Positions 32,408 through 41,834 of a stretch of DNA of 64,000 bases are shown here, one piece after another. The DNA comes from VAXT01 sp035318925. GTDB lineage: Bacteria > Actinomycetota > Thermoleophilia > Gaiellales > Gaiellaceae. Both the position numbers and the translations under genes were made by a program. The stretch is taken from positions 1 through 64,000 of the forward strand of contig DATHDS010000011.1 in the NCBI GenBank assembly GCA_035318925.1, given 5' to 3'. Below the pieces are notes generated by a model. The model was not told the origin of the DNA, searched no databases, and was given only the letters and a program-made list of their open reading frames with translations. Position 1 is the stretch's first letter, and every line of letters starts with the position of its first letter.

Positions 32408-33076
32408 GTGCTCGGAGTCCTCTACGACATCCACGGGAACCTGCCGGCGCTGGAGCGCGTGCTCGCGGAGGCGGAGCAGCTGGACATCGACCGCTGGCTG
32501 CTCGGCGGCGACTACGGGACGCCGAGCCCGTGGCCCGACGAGACTCTCGCCCGCCTGAAGGAGCTGCCAGAGGCGACATGGATTCGCGGAAACGGTGAGC
32601 GCTGGCTACGAGAGCCGCCGCTCGACCGCCCGGAGGTGATGGCGAGCTACGACATCTTCCGAGGCTCTCTGGCAGAAGAGGTCGTCGAGTGGCTCTACTC
32701 GCTTCCGCCGCAGGCGGAGCTGGACGGGATCCTCTACGTACACGGTTCGCCGCTGTCGGACGTCGATTCCTTCCCGCCTCAGCCCTCCGACGACGACGAG
32801 CGCATGCTCGCGGGGGTCAGCGACCGGACGGTCGTCTTCGGGCACAGCCACCAACAGTTTCGGCGGCCCGGCCCGAACGGGACCGACCTCGTCAATCCCG
32901 GCAGCGCCGGCATGCCTCTCGACGGGGACGTGCGCGCGGCCTGGGCAACGTGGGACGGCGACTTCGAGTTCCGCCGAACCGAGTACGACGTGGCGCGCGC
33001 CGCGGCCGGCTACCGATCCCTGGCCGGCGAGTTCGGCGAGTTCGCGGCCAGGCGGATCGAGCGCGGGTCGGACTAG
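32408..33076 (+). CDS. Calcineurin-like metallophosphoesterase
   Basis: A 222-residue YfcE/MJ0936-type phosphodiesterase. Metal-site motifs: YDIHGNLPALERVL (DxH), LLGGDYG (GD), GNGERW (GNxE, here with the usual GNHD altered), YVHGSP and FGHSHQQF (GHxH). The GTG at 32408 begins the first strand; longer upstream frame reads antisense to the response regulator. Substrate unknown. Confidence 0.85.
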   Translation: MLGVLYDIHGNLPALERVLAEAEQLDIDRWLLGGDYGTPSPWPDETLARLKELPEATWIRGNGERWLREPPLDRPEVMASYDIFRGSLAEEVVEWLYSLPPQAELDGILYVHGSPLSDVDSFPPQPSDDDERMLAGVSDRTVVFGHSHQQFRRPGPNGTDLVNPGSAGMPLDGDVRAAWATWDGDFEFRRTEYDVARAAAGYRSLAGEFGEFAARRIERGSD

Positions 33077-33079
33077 CCG

Positions 33080-33514
33080 CTAGAGCAAGTGCGCGTCGAG
33101 GGTGACCTCGACGTTGCCCTTGAGTGCCTGCGAGACCGGGCAGTTCTCCTTTGCGCCTTCTGCGGCTTGCTGGAAAGCCTCGTCGTCGACCCCCTCGACC
33201 TGGCCTCGGATGCTGAGCGCGATCTCCGTGATCTTGAAGCCCTCGCCGACCTTCTCGAAGATCGTCCTCGCCTCCGACTCGAGCTTCGTCGGAGGAGTCC
33301 CGGCTCGTGCGAGCCCGCCCGCGAGCGCCATCAGGACGCAGCTCGCGTGCGCTGCGGCGATCAGCTCCTCGGGACTCGTGCCGCCGCCTTCCTCGGCCCG
33401 GTCCTTCCAGGTCACCGACTGGTCGGTCACGGCGCCGCTGCCGAGGCTAAAACGGCCGCTGCCCTCGGCCAGGGAGCCCTCCCACGTCGCCCGTGCTGTC
33501 TTCTCAGTCGCCAT
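33080..33514 (-). CDS. OsmC-family peroxiredoxin-like protein
   Basis: OsmC/Ohr proteins reduce organic hydroperoxides. The 144-residue product begins EKTARATWEGSLAEGSGRF, has SPEELIAAAHASCVLMALAGGL with the peroxidatic Cys, and NCPVSQAL with the resolving Cys. It converges on the phosphoesterase with 3 bp between stops. Confidence 0.93.
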   Translation of the reverse strand: MATEKTARATWEGSLAEGSGRFSLGSGAVTDQSVTWKDRAEEGGGTSPEELIAAAHASCVLMALAGGLARAGTPPTKLESEARTIFEKVGEGFKITEIALSIRGQVEGVDDEAFQQAAEGAKENCPVSQALKGNVEVTLDAHLL

Positions 33515-33570
33515 CTCTCCCCTTCTTCATTCGTCTGCTTCGCGGTGGCGATGCTACCGGGATGCTGCTA

Positions 33571-34623
33571 TCAGGGCCGCCAGGCGGGTTCCTCGCCCCA
33601 AGTTTTTTGAGGCGTGAGCTTGGTCACGCGACCCGTGGCGACCACTACGACGTAGATGCTCGTGGAGTCGGCGAACGCGATCCTCTTGCCGTCCGGAGAC
33701 CAATCGATCGAGTAGGCCGCCCATTTGCCGAGAAGGCGCTTACCACCGCCGTCTGTCGGTCCCTCGTAGATGCCGGCCCCGTTTGCCCATGCCATGCGTC
33801 GGCCGTCGTGGGAAACGCCGTAGCTTCCTACATGCTCGCCTTTGGTCAGCTGCCTCAGGTCCGACCCGTCGGGTTGCACGACCCAGAGATCTGACTGGTC
33901 CTCGTCCAGCCTCAGGAAGATGATTGTCTTTCCGTCAGGCAACCAGGTCGGTTGGTAGTCGGTTGCGCGGCCGCTCTTCGTCACCCGGGTGCGATTGCGG
34001 CCGTCGAGATCGATTGAGTAGAGCCCCGCATCTGCGATCCGCGCCTCGGAATAGTTCCCGAACCATGGGTGGACTGGTCGTTGCGTGTACACAAGTCGTT
34101 GACTGTCCGGCGACCAGGCGGGCAAGCCGTAGACGACGCTGTCGTACGAACTCTCAGGGATGTCCGGAAGACTCAGGTGGTGAAGCTCACCGCCCTGTGC
34201 GGCCACCAAAGCGGCCGTGGACGGCGCGAGATGAGGGCCGAGATGGACCGTCAGGGCGATCCACCGGCCGTCCGGTGCCCACGCCAGTGCGGACTCTTTC
34301 GACGCGTACTTTGTTACGAGCCTGCGCTGCATCCCGTCGACCGTGAGCGTGTAGAGACCGTTCTGTCCGCCATCCACGTATGCGAGCTGTTTCCCGTCAG
34401 GCGACCAAGCCGGTGCCATGTACCACGAGTCGGTCGGAGTGACGAGACGCTCTTCGGTTCCGTCAGGCCGAGCGACGTAGATTCCAATCGGGCGCTCGTC
34501 ACGGTAGGTCTGGGTTCGCGAGAATGCGATGAGATCGGCTTGATGGTCTGCTTGCTTGGGGGCCTCGCCGCATGCCGCGATTGCGAATGCGAGGACGAAG
34601 ATCGCAGTGACCCTAGTCGCCAT
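33571..34623 (-). CDS. TolB-like beta-propeller lipoprotein
   Basis: A 350-residue secreted protein with a lipoprotein signal peptide (MATRVTAIFVLAFAIAACGE, lipidated Cys18). The rest is repeats of the WD40-like PD40 type: SWYMAPAWSPDGKQLAYV, ALAWAPDGRWIAL, GLPAWSPDSQRLVY, YQPTWLPDGKTIIF, YSIDWSPDGKRIAFA. A strong GGGGAGGAGG site precedes the ATG, which decides the start. Function beyond a scaffold or ligand-binding propeller is unknown. GC is lower than in neighbours. Confidence 0.85.
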   Translation of the reverse strand: MATRVTAIFVLAFAIAACGEAPKQADHQADLIAFSRTQTYRDERPIGIYVARPDGTEERLVTPTDSWYMAPAWSPDGKQLAYVDGGQNGLYTLTVDGMQRRLVTKYASKESALAWAPDGRWIALTVHLGPHLAPSTAALVAAQGGELHHLSLPDIPESSYDSVVYGLPAWSPDSQRLVYTQRPVHPWFGNYSEARIADAGLYSIDLDGRNRTRVTKSGRATDYQPTWLPDGKTIIFLRLDEDQSDLWVVQPDGSDLRQLTKGEHVGSYGVSHDGRRMAWANGAGIYEGPTDGGGKRLLGKWAAYSIDWSPDGKRIAFADSTSIYVVVVATGRVTKLTPQKTWGEEPAWRP

Positions 34624-35875
34624 CGGCCTCCTCCCCTGAGCCCGATGGTCGGTAGTACTTCTTGCCCTGCAACGGCTCCGGCATGTTGTCCACTTCGAAC
34701 CCGCGAGGGTCCGAGTGGGGATAGACGTAGCCCTTCCCGCGCCCGAGCTTCTTGGCTCCGAAGTAGCTGGTGTCCCGCAGCGCGTCCGGTGGACGGGCAT
34801 GACCGTGCTCCTTCACGTCCTCCTGGGCCTCGCGGAGCGCGGTGATGACAGCGTTCGACTTCGGCGCCCGCGCAAGGTAGATCGCCGCCTGAGCGAGGTT
34901 GAGCTGCACCTCCGGGAGGCCGACGTGCTCGACGGCGTGGGCCGCGGCAACCGCCACGAGCAGCGCGCGGGGATCGGCGTTGCCGATGTCCTCGGAGGCG
35001 AGGATGACCATGCGGCGCGCGACGAAGCGCGGATCCTCGCCGCCCGCAAGCATCGCGGCCAGGTAGTAGACCGAGGCGTCGGGGTCCGAGGCGCGCATCG
35101 ACTTGATGAAGGCCGAAGCGAAGTCGTAGTGCGCGTCGCCGCCCTTGTCGTAGACGAGCGGGCGCTTCCGGGACGCATCCTCCACGTGGGAGACGTCCAG
35201 GGCCTGGCCCTGGACGGTGGCCGTTTGGGACGCGAGCTCGAGGATGTTGAGCGCGTTTCGTGCGTCCCCTCCGGCGCGCCGCGCGATCAGCTCGACGAGC
35301 TCCTCCGGCACCTGGGTTTCCAGCGCCTCGGCGCCTCGCCGGACGATCGTCGCGAGCTCCTGGTCCATGAGCGGGACGAGCTCGTAGATCTGGCTGCGAG
35401 AAAGCAGGGCCGAGTTGACCTCGAAATACGGGTTCTCCGTCGTCGCGCCGATCAGCGTGACCGTCCCCTCCTCGACCGCCGGGAGGAGCGCATCTTGCTG
35501 TGCCTTGTTGAACCGGTGGATCTCGTCCAGGAAGAGAATCGTCCGCTGGCCCTGCGCTCCGAGCCGCTCCCGGCCGGTCTTGAGCACCTCGCGCACCTGG
35601 GCGACGGTCGCGGACACGGCCGAGAGCTCCTCGAAGGCGGCTCCGGTCGTGTTCGCGATCACCCTCGCGAGCGTCGTCTTACCGCTGCCCGGCGGGCCGT
35701 AGAGGATCGACGAGCCGACGCGGTCTTCCTCGATCGCCAGCCGGAGGGCCGAGCGCTCGCCGAGCACCTGCTCCTGGCCGACAAAGTCCTCGAGCCGCTG
35801 CGGCCGCATGCGCAGCGCCAGCGGTGCCGTCTCCGGCAGCCGCTCGTCCGCCGCATCCGAGAAGAGGTTTCCCAC
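34613..35875 (-). CDS. rarA: Replication-associated recombination protein RarA (MgsA)
   Basis: A AAA ATPase acting at stalled forks, related to clamp loaders. The 420-residue product has LALRMRPQRLEDFVGQEQVLG, Walker A YGPPGSGKTTLAR, Walker B LFLDEIHRFNKAQQDALL, sensor GATTENPYFEVNSALLSR, and the C-terminal tetramerisation part including KSMRASDPDASVYYLAAML and DIGNADPRAL. The GTG at 35875 is 8 nt after a CATACT box on the minus strand. It overlaps the lipoprotein start by 11 bp. Confidence 0.95.
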   Translation of the reverse strand: MGNLFSDAADERLPETAPLALRMRPQRLEDFVGQEQVLGERSALRLAIEEDRVGSSILYGPPGSGKTTLARVIANTTGAAFEELSAVSATVAQVREVLKTGRERLGAQGQRTILFLDEIHRFNKAQQDALLPAVEEGTVTLIGATTENPYFEVNSALLSRSQIYELVPLMDQELATIVRRGAEALETQVPEELVELIARRAGGDARNALNILELASQTATVQGQALDVSHVEDASRKRPLVYDKGGDAHYDFASAFIKSMRASDPDASVYYLAAMLAGGEDPRFVARRMVILASEDIGNADPRALLVAVAAAHAVEHVGLPEVQLNLAQAAIYLARAPKSNAVITALREAQEDVKEHGHARPPDALRDTSYFGAKKLGRGKGYVYPHSDPRGFEVDNMPEPLQGKKYYRPSGSGEEADGD

Positions 35876-35925
35876 AGCCCAGAAGTATGCTTCTCGTGTG
35901 ACGAGCCGCGACGCGAGCGACTGAC

Positions 35926-37224
35926 GTGGCGGCCGTCTCCGTGCGCGACGAGGCAGCGGAGCTCCTCCGGGAGCTGATCCGGCTCGACACCGTGAACCCG
36001 CCCGGGAACGAGACTCGGGCGGCCGAGTTGCTCCGCGACTACCTCGCGGAGTCCGGGGTCGCCTGCGAGCTCTACGCAAAGGTGCCCGAGCGCGCCAATC
36101 TCGTCGCGCGGATCCCGGGCCGGAGCGACGGGCCGCGTCTCGCCCTGCTTTCGCACACCGACACGGTGCCCGCCGATCCCGCTGAGTGGCAGACGGATCC
36201 GTGGTCTGGCGAGCTGCGCAACGGAGAGATCTGGGGCCGCGGCGCGCTCGACATGAAGGGCCAGGTCGCCGCCGGCGCGGTTGCGATCGCCTCGCTTGCC
36301 CGCCAGGGCTTCGAGCCGGCCGGCGACCTGATCTTCGTCGCGGCGGCCGACGAGGAGGTCGGTGACGGCTTCGGCCTGGGCTGGCTCTGCGAGGAGCACA
36401 CGGATGCCGTTCGGGCCGAGTACTCGCTGAACGAGGGGGCCGGCGATCGAGTCGAGCTGAGCGGCCGCTCGTTCTATCTGGCCTCGACGGCCGAGAAGAT
36501 GAGCTCGCCGTTCGTCCTCCGCGTGCGCGGTCGGAGTGGCCACGCGTCGATGCCCGGGATTGCCGACAACGCGCTCGTGAAGGCGGCTCGGCTCATCGAG
36601 CGGCTCGGAGAGTTCTCACCCGAGCCGCGCCTCGAGCCGGAGGTGGTCGCACTATTCGAAGCGGTCACGGGCGCGCAGCCGGGGGACGCGGCGCAGGTCG
36701 TCGAGCTCGCGCGGGCGGTTGATCCGATTGCGGCCGAGTTCATCGAGCCCCTCGTTGGCATGACCGTCTCCCCGACGATGATCGGCGCGTCGCAGACGCG
36801 GAACGTGATCCCGGCGCTCTGCGAGGTGACGGTCGACTGCAGGCTGCTGCCGGGGCAGACGCAGGCGGAGGCCGAGCAAGTCGTGCGCGAGCTGCTCGGC
36901 GAGGGCGACTACGAGCTCGAGTGGATCGAAGGGCGCGGCGGTACCCGCTCGCCGATGGAGGGCCCGCTCTGGGACGCGATCGGTTCGTGGGTGGCGAAGA
37001 CCGAGCCGGGCGCGACGGTGGCGCCCATCTGCCTCGCGGGGTTCACGGACAGCCACTGGCTGCGAGCCGCGTTTGGAACCGTCGCGTACGGGTTCTTCCC
37101 GATGCGGTACATGGACCCGCAGGTCGCGACGCGGCTCGTGCATTCGGCCGACGAGCGGGTGCGGGTCGACGACCTCGAGCTCGGCGTCGAGTTCCTGCGC
37201 TACGCGGCGCAGGCCATTGGGTGA
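35926..37224 (+). CDS. M20-family metallopeptidase
   Basis: A 432-residue zinc amidohydrolase/peptidase of the ArgE/DapE/CPG2 family. Motifs: LSHTDTVPAD (metal His, catalytic Asp), WGRGALDMKGQVAAGAVA (bridging Asp), AAADEEVGDGFG (Glu-Glu), a lid domain (RGRSGHASMP), and a late His in AGFTDSHWL. It starts at a GTG 50 bp from the divergent rarA. Substrate unknown; probably a dipeptide or acylated amino acid. Confidence 0.9.
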   Translation: MAAVSVRDEAAELLRELIRLDTVNPPGNETRAAELLRDYLAESGVACELYAKVPERANLVARIPGRSDGPRLALLSHTDTVPADPAEWQTDPWSGELRNGEIWGRGALDMKGQVAAGAVAIASLARQGFEPAGDLIFVAAADEEVGDGFGLGWLCEEHTDAVRAEYSLNEGAGDRVELSGRSFYLASTAEKMSSPFVLRVRGRSGHASMPGIADNALVKAARLIERLGEFSPEPRLEPEVVALFEAVTGAQPGDAAQVVELARAVDPIAAEFIEPLVGMTVSPTMIGASQTRNVIPALCEVTVDCRLLPGQTQAEAEQVVRELLGEGDYELEWIEGRGGTRSPMEGPLWDAIGSWVAKTEPGATVAPICLAGFTDSHWLRAAFGTVAYGFFPMRYMDPQVATRLVHSADERVRVDDLELGVEFLRYAAQAIG

Positions 37225-37267
37225 CCACGGCAGTCGCCGGGTGACCCCCAGCGGCTACCCTCAGAAC

Positions 37268-38053
37268 GTGAGCGACGAGCAACTTCGACTCGGCGGGATG
37301 GCCCTCTCCAACGGAGTCCTCGTGCACGGCCCGAACGCCTGGGCCTGCGCGATTCGCCACCCTGATGGACGGCTCGAGGTTGCCGCCGAGCTCAAGCGCT
37401 ACCGGTCCGCAGGCGTCACCAACCTGCTCTTGCGCGGCCCCGCGCGGCTGGCCGAGGCGCTGGTGCTGTTGCCCCAGGTGCGGCGGCGGCTACCGGCCGC
37501 CAAGCTTCCGTTCCAGCGTCCGCGTGTGCTGACCGCGATGATTGCCGGCACCGTTGCGACGCAGGTCGCCCGCGGCTCGCGCCGCCTGAACCCGGCTGCC
37601 CAGGAGCTCGTGGCGGCGATCGCGTCGCTCGCTCCGGCGGCGCTCGCACTCCGGAGCTCCGAGCTCGCCGCCTACCACGGCGCGGAGCACATCACGATCG
37701 GCACCTACGAACACGGCGAGGCGCGCGAGAAGGAGCACGAGCGCTGCGGCTCGCACCTGCTGGCTCCGCTGCTCGGATCACTCGCGATCGGAAACGCCCT
37801 GGCCTCGCGCGCACCGGTGCAGTTCAGGCTTGCTGCCCGCGGCCTTGCCTCTCTGGGCGCGGTCGCAGCCTCGACCGAGATCTTCTCGTGGATGGTGCGC
37901 AATCCCGAGCACCCGGTTTCCAGGGCGCTTGCCCGCCCGGGGCACGAGCTTCAGCATCGCCTTGCGACCGCGGAGCCGACCCCGGAGCAGCTCGAGGTGG
38001 CCGAGGCCGCGCTCGCCGCGTGCCTCGAGCTCGAGCATGCCGACGACGACTAG
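37268..38053 (+). CDS. DUF1385 (YqhQ-like) membrane protein
   Basis: A 261-residue protein with the DUF1385 pattern: GGMALSNGVLVHGPNAWACAIR at the start, a central hydrophobic segment, then ELAAYHGAEHITIGTYEHGE and ERCGSHLL, whose His/Glu/Cys look metal-binding. TACCCT (37256-37261) lies 6 nt before the GTG, a leaderless promoter. Function unknown. It overlaps the next gene by 17 bp. Confidence 0.85.
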   Translation: MSDEQLRLGGMALSNGVLVHGPNAWACAIRHPDGRLEVAAELKRYRSAGVTNLLLRGPARLAEALVLLPQVRRRLPAAKLPFQRPRVLTAMIAGTVATQVARGSRRLNPAAQELVAAIASLAPAALALRSSELAAYHGAEHITIGTYEHGEAREKEHERCGSHLLAPLLGSLAIGNALASRAPVQFRLAARGLASLGAVAASTEIFSWMVRNPEHPVSRALARPGHELQHRLATAEPTPEQLEVAEAALAACLELEHADDD

Positions 38054-39119
38054 AGCGAGCCGGCTCCCGCCGGAGATCTTCGACCTGCCGGTCGAGAAGA
38101 TGCGCGACGGCTACTACACGGATGCGTACTTCAACCACGCCCGCGCGGCGCTCCTCCAGGACGGCCGTCGCCCGCGGGTCGTCATGCAGGTCTTCCAGAA
38201 GAAGCACTCGTACCTGGGCGGGATGGACGAGGCGATCGCGATCCTCAAGCTTTGCTCGCACGACTGGGAGCAACTGACCGTGCACGCGCTCTACGACGGC
38301 GATCGCGCCGAGCCCTACGAGACGGTCATGCACATCGAGGGCGACTACACGCTCTTCGCCCACCTCGAGACGGTCTACCTCGGCACGCTCGCCCGCCGAA
38401 CGTTGATCACGACGAACGTCATCCACGTGCTCGAGGCTGCGAACGGCAAGCCGATCATCTTCATGCCGGCTCGGCACGACCACCATCGCGTGCAAACGGG
38501 AGACGGCTACGCGGCGTACGTCGCTGGCCAGGTCGTCGGTGCGCCTGTGGGCGTGACGACCGACGAACAGGCGTCGTGGTGGGGCGGGAAGGGCGTCGGC
38601 ACCGTCCCGCATTCGCTGATCGCCTCGTACGGCGGGAACACCGTCCTCGCTGCGACGAGGTTCGCGGAGTGGGCGCCGGAGGATCTGAACGTCACCGTGC
38701 TCGTGGACTTCGAGAACGATTCGGTGCGAACCGCGCTCGAGGTGGCGCGCGCGCTCGGCCCGCGGCTATGGGGCGTGCGCTTGGACACCTCCGAGAGCCT
38801 CGTCGATCGAGCCCTCTGGGAGGAGATGGGCGACTTCAAGCCGACGGGGGTCAACGAGCGGCTCGTGCGGAAGGTGCGGGACGCCCTCGACGCCGACGGC
38901 TTTGAGCACGTGAGGATCGTCGTCTCTGGCGGGTTCACGGTCGACAAGATCCTGGAGTTCGAGCGCAACCGCGTGCCCGTCGACGCATACGGTGTCGGCT
39001 CGTCGCTGATCCGAGGCCAGAACGACTTCACGGCGGACGCGGTCCTGACCGACGGCCGCCCGTCGGCGAAGGTCGGTCGCCGCTTCCGGCCGAATCCGCG
39101 ACTCGAGCGTGTCACTTAG
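38037..39119 (+). CDS. pncB: Nicotinate phosphoribosyltransferase
   Basis: Makes nicotinate mononucleotide from nicotinate and PRPP in NAD salvage. The 360-residue product has a short archaeal-like form: EKMRDGYYTDAYF (substrate Tyr), LGTLARRTLITTNV, ARHDHHRVQTGDGYAAY, VGTVPHSLIASY, LRLDTSES-like VRLDTSESLVDRA, VVSGGFTVDKI and YGVGSSLIRG (phosphate loop). The nicotinamidase-like gene follows after a terminator-like hairpin, giving a two-step salvage pair. Confidence 0.92.
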   Translation: MPTTTRASRLPPEIFDLPVEKMRDGYYTDAYFNHARAALLQDGRRPRVVMQVFQKKHSYLGGMDEAIAILKLCSHDWEQLTVHALYDGDRAEPYETVMHIEGDYTLFAHLETVYLGTLARRTLITTNVIHVLEAANGKPIIFMPARHDHHRVQTGDGYAAYVAGQVVGAPVGVTTDEQASWWGGKGVGTVPHSLIASYGGNTVLAATRFAEWAPEDLNVTVLVDFENDSVRTALEVARALGPRLWGVRLDTSESLVDRALWEEMGDFKPTGVNERLVRKVRDALDADGFEHVRIVVSGGFTVDKILEFERNRVPVDAYGVGSSLIRGQNDFTADAVLTDGRPSAKVGRRFRPNPRLERVT

Positions 39120-39139
39120 CCCGGTTCCCGCGGCCTCCT

Positions 39140-39161
39140 CCCCGATGCGATCGTATCGGGG
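39140..39161. terminator. Hairpin between pncB and the isochorismatase-family gene
   Basis: CCCCGAT (39140-39146) pairs with ATCGGGG (39155-39161) around an 8-nt loop. It is GC-rich and followed by a short T-run (ttt), so it may partially terminate pncB transcription. Confidence 0.5.
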
Positions 39162-39167
39162 GATTTC

Positions 39168-39830
39168 GTGCTCGTGGGTGTCAGCTCTGTGACGAAAGCG
39201 AACGGCCACGTCGTGCTCTGGGACGTCGACACACAGGTCGACTTCATGCTCCCGACGGGGAAGCTCTACGTCCCGGGCGCGGAGGAGACGGTGCCGGCGA
39301 TGAGCCGCCTGGTCGCCGCCGCTCGCGAGGCCGGGATCGTCCATGTCGCCTCCGCCGACGACCACGAGCTGACCGACCCGGAGATCTCCGTCGATCCGGA
39401 CTTCCGGAACACGTACCCGCCGCACTGCCTGCGCGGGACGCCCGGTGCCCGGAAGATCACAGAGACCGACCAGGCCAATCCATTCCCCTTCTCGATCGTG
39501 CCCTACCCCCCGGGGCTCGTGCCCGGGCTCGTCACCGAGCACCGCGAGCTCCTGCTCCTGAAAAAGAACTTCAACGTCTTCACGAACCCGAACACCGAAG
39601 CGCTCCTCGCTGCCCTCGATCCGGCCATGATCGTCGTCTTCGGAGTCGCGACCGACGTCTGCGACGACGCGGCGATCCGTGGCTTCCTGCTTCGGGGCCG
39701 CCGTGTCCGCTTCGTCGAAGATGCCGCGCGCGGTCTCGACGAGGGGCGAACGAAGGCGTGTCTGGCCGCCTGGCGAGAGGCCGGCGTCGAGTTCACGACG
39801 GCCGACGACGCCGTCGCCTCGTTCGCGTAG
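39168..39830 (+). CDS. Isochorismatase-family hydrolase, probable nicotinamidase
   Basis: A 220-residue cysteine hydrolase with the catalytic triad visible: Asp in VLWDVDTQVDFM, Lys in LLLKKNFNVF, Cys in FGVATDVCDDAAI. Metal-ligand region ASADDHELTD is present. Being next to nicotinate phosphoribosyltransferase makes nicotinamide deamidation the best guess. Several in-frame GTGs (39168, 39174, 39189) could be the start; the longest is given. Confidence 0.85.
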   Translation: MLVGVSSVTKANGHVVLWDVDTQVDFMLPTGKLYVPGAEETVPAMSRLVAAAREAGIVHVASADDHELTDPEISVDPDFRNTYPPHCLRGTPGARKITETDQANPFPFSIVPYPPGLVPGLVTEHRELLLLKKNFNVFTNPNTEALLAALDPAMIVVFGVATDVCDDAAIRGFLLRGRRVRFVEDAARGLDEGRTKACLAAWREAGVEFTTADDAVASFA

Positions 39831-39869
39831 CTACAGATCCCGCGCGCGGATGCCGATTAGCAGGTCTGC

Positions 39870-41408
39870 ATGGATGTGCGTCAATTTACGAGCGACTTTG
39901 GCTCGGCGGCCCTGATCTGGCTACCCCTGGTCATGGTCGGCCTGATCATCTACCTGCTCTGGCGCACCCTCCAGGTGATGCCGCGGGTGAAACCGAAGCA
40001 CATCACCGCGAGGTCGAAGTCGTCCGTCACCTGGGACGAGGTCGCCGGCCTGGAAGAGGCGCGCGCCGAAATGGAGGAGATCGTCGACTTCCTGCGCGAT
40101 TCGAAGCGGTTCGCAGCCCTCGGCGCCCGAGTGCCGAAGGGGATCCTCCTCTACGGCCCCCCGGGCACCGGCAAGACGTTGCTCGCAAAGGCCGTTGCGC
40201 ACGAGTCCGGCGCGAGCTTCTACTCGCAGAGCGCCTCGGCCTTCGTCGAGATGTTCGCGGGCCTCGGTGCCGCCCGCATCCGCAAGCTCTTCGAGGACGC
40301 GCGCAAGTCTGCTCCCGCGATCGTGTTCATCGACGAGCTCGACGCCGTCGGCACGGCCCGAACGGGCAAGGGCTTCAACCGCGAGCAGGATCAGACGCTG
40401 AACCAGCTGCTCGTCGAGCTCGACGGCTTCAACAACCGCGAGCAGGTGATCGTCATGGGCGCTTCGAACCGGCTCCAGGATCTCGACCCCGCGCTTCTGC
40501 GTCCGGGCCGCTTCGACCGCCAGGTTCTCGTCTCACCGCCGGATCTGGCGGGTCGCGAGGCAATCCTGCACGTGCACACGCGCGGCAAGCCGCTCGCCTC
40601 CGACGTCGACATCACCGCGGTCGCGCGCCAGACAGCGGGTCTCACGGGCGCCGACCTCGCGAACATCGCCAACGAGGCGGCGATCTTCGCCGGGCGCGAC
40701 GACAAGCAATTCATTTCGCAGCGCCATTTCGACGACGCGCTCGAGCGCATCATCGCCGGCCTCCAGCAGCGGAAGGTCATGTCCGAGAAGGAGAAGCGAA
40801 TCCTCGCCTTCCACGAAGGCGGCCACGCGCTCATGTCGCATCTGATGGGCGAGGGCTTTCCTGTCCACAAGGCGACGATCGTCCCGCGCGGCAACGCGTT
40901 GGGCTACACGTACAACCTGCCCGAGGAGGAGCGCTTCCTGCACACGCGGGAGGAGTTCATCGACTGGATGAAGATCGTGCTCGCAGGCCGCGCGGCCGAG
41001 CAGGTCGTCTTCGGCCGCGTCACGAACGGCGCCGCGAACGACCTCGAGAAGGTGACCGAGCTGGCGCGGGCAATGGTCTTCGAGTATGGAATGTCGCAGG
41101 GCGTTGTCTCGCGGACGATGCGCGCCGACAACTACGCGCTCTCGGAGGAGACGAAGCGCGTGCGCGACCAGGAGCAAGCTAGGCTGACCGACGACGCCTA
41201 TCTTGAGGCAGTGCGGCTGATCACCAAGCATCGGGCCGCACTCGATCGCCTCGCGGGAGGGCTGCTCGAGAAGGAGACGCTCGTCCGTCACGAGATGGAA
41301 GCGATGCTCGCCGACGTCGAGCCCGAGTCCAGCGCGAGCGCGATGGTCGGCCAGGTCGTTCCGATCAAGCGCCTCCAGGCCGAAACGCCTGAACTGTCGG
41401 ACGCCTAG
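39870..41408 (+). CDS. FtsH-like AAA zinc metalloprotease, short N-terminus
   Basis: A 512-residue membrane protease. It has a single N-terminal helix (about 13-32), then the AAA domain (Walker A GPPGTGKT at 96-103, Walker B IVFIDELDAVG, SRH NRLQDLDPALLRPGRFDRQ), and the M41 domain with HEGGH (H315, E316, H319) and a downstream ligand region NGAANDLEKVTELARAMV. Typical FtsH is 600-650 residues with two helices around an extracytoplasmic domain; that domain is missing here, so this is probably a second, reduced FtsH. Confidence 0.9.
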   Translation: MDVRQFTSDFGSAALIWLPLVMVGLIIYLLWRTLQVMPRVKPKHITARSKSSVTWDEVAGLEEARAEMEEIVDFLRDSKRFAALGARVPKGILLYGPPGTGKTLLAKAVAHESGASFYSQSASAFVEMFAGLGAARIRKLFEDARKSAPAIVFIDELDAVGTARTGKGFNREQDQTLNQLLVELDGFNNREQVIVMGASNRLQDLDPALLRPGRFDRQVLVSPPDLAGREAILHVHTRGKPLASDVDITAVARQTAGLTGADLANIANEAAIFAGRDDKQFISQRHFDDALERIIAGLQQRKVMSEKEKRILAFHEGGHALMSHLMGEGFPVHKATIVPRGNALGYTYNLPEEERFLHTREEFIDWMKIVLAGRAAEQVVFGRVTNGAANDLEKVTELARAMVFEYGMSQGVVSRTMRADNYALSEETKRVRDQEQARLTDDAYLEAVRLITKHRAALDRLAGGLLEKETLVRHEMEAMLADVEPESSASAMVGQVVPIKRLQAETPELSDA

Positions 41409-41429
41409 CAACGGATACGATCCTCTCGC

Positions 41430-41834
41430 GTGCACGCGAAGGGGATTCATCATCTCGGAGTCGCCGTCGAGGATCTCGACGACGCGGTCGACACGTATCG
41501 GCGGCTCTTCGGCGCCGAGGTCGAGCATCGCGACACGGTTGCCGAGCAGGGAGTCGAAGCAGCGTCGGTCCGCGTTGGCGACAGTCGCGTCGAGCTGCTC
41601 GCGTCGCTAGGCGAAGGGACCCCGGTCGGCAAGTTCCTCGCCAGCCGTGGGCCCGGCATGCATCACGTCGCCTGGGAGGTGGCAGACCTTCAGCGCGAGT
41701 TGAAGGGGCTCACCGAGCAGGGAGTCGAGCTCATCGACGAGGAGCCGCACCGTGGGCTCTTCGGGCTCGAGGTCGCCTTCGTCCACCCAGACTCCGTCCA
41801 CGGAGTCCTCGCCGAGCTGGTTGCCAGTGGCTGA
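41430..41834 (+). CDS. mce: Methylmalonyl-CoA epimerase
   Basis: A 134-residue glyoxalase-fold protein: IHHLGVAVEDLDDAVDTYRRLFG (metal His), VELLASLGEGTPVGKFLASRGPGMHHVAWEV (second His), and a C-terminal HPDSVHGVLAELV. It interconverts (R)- and (S)-methylmalonyl-CoA in propionyl-CoA metabolism. TACGAT (41416-41421) lies 8 nt before the GTG. Methylmalonyl-CoA mutase is not in the window. Confidence 0.9.
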   Translation: MHAKGIHHLGVAVEDLDDAVDTYRRLFGAEVEHRDTVAEQGVEAASVRVGDSRVELLASLGEGTPVGKFLASRGPGMHHVAWEVADLQRELKGLTEQGVELIDEEPHRGLFGLEVAFVHPDSVHGVLAELVASG

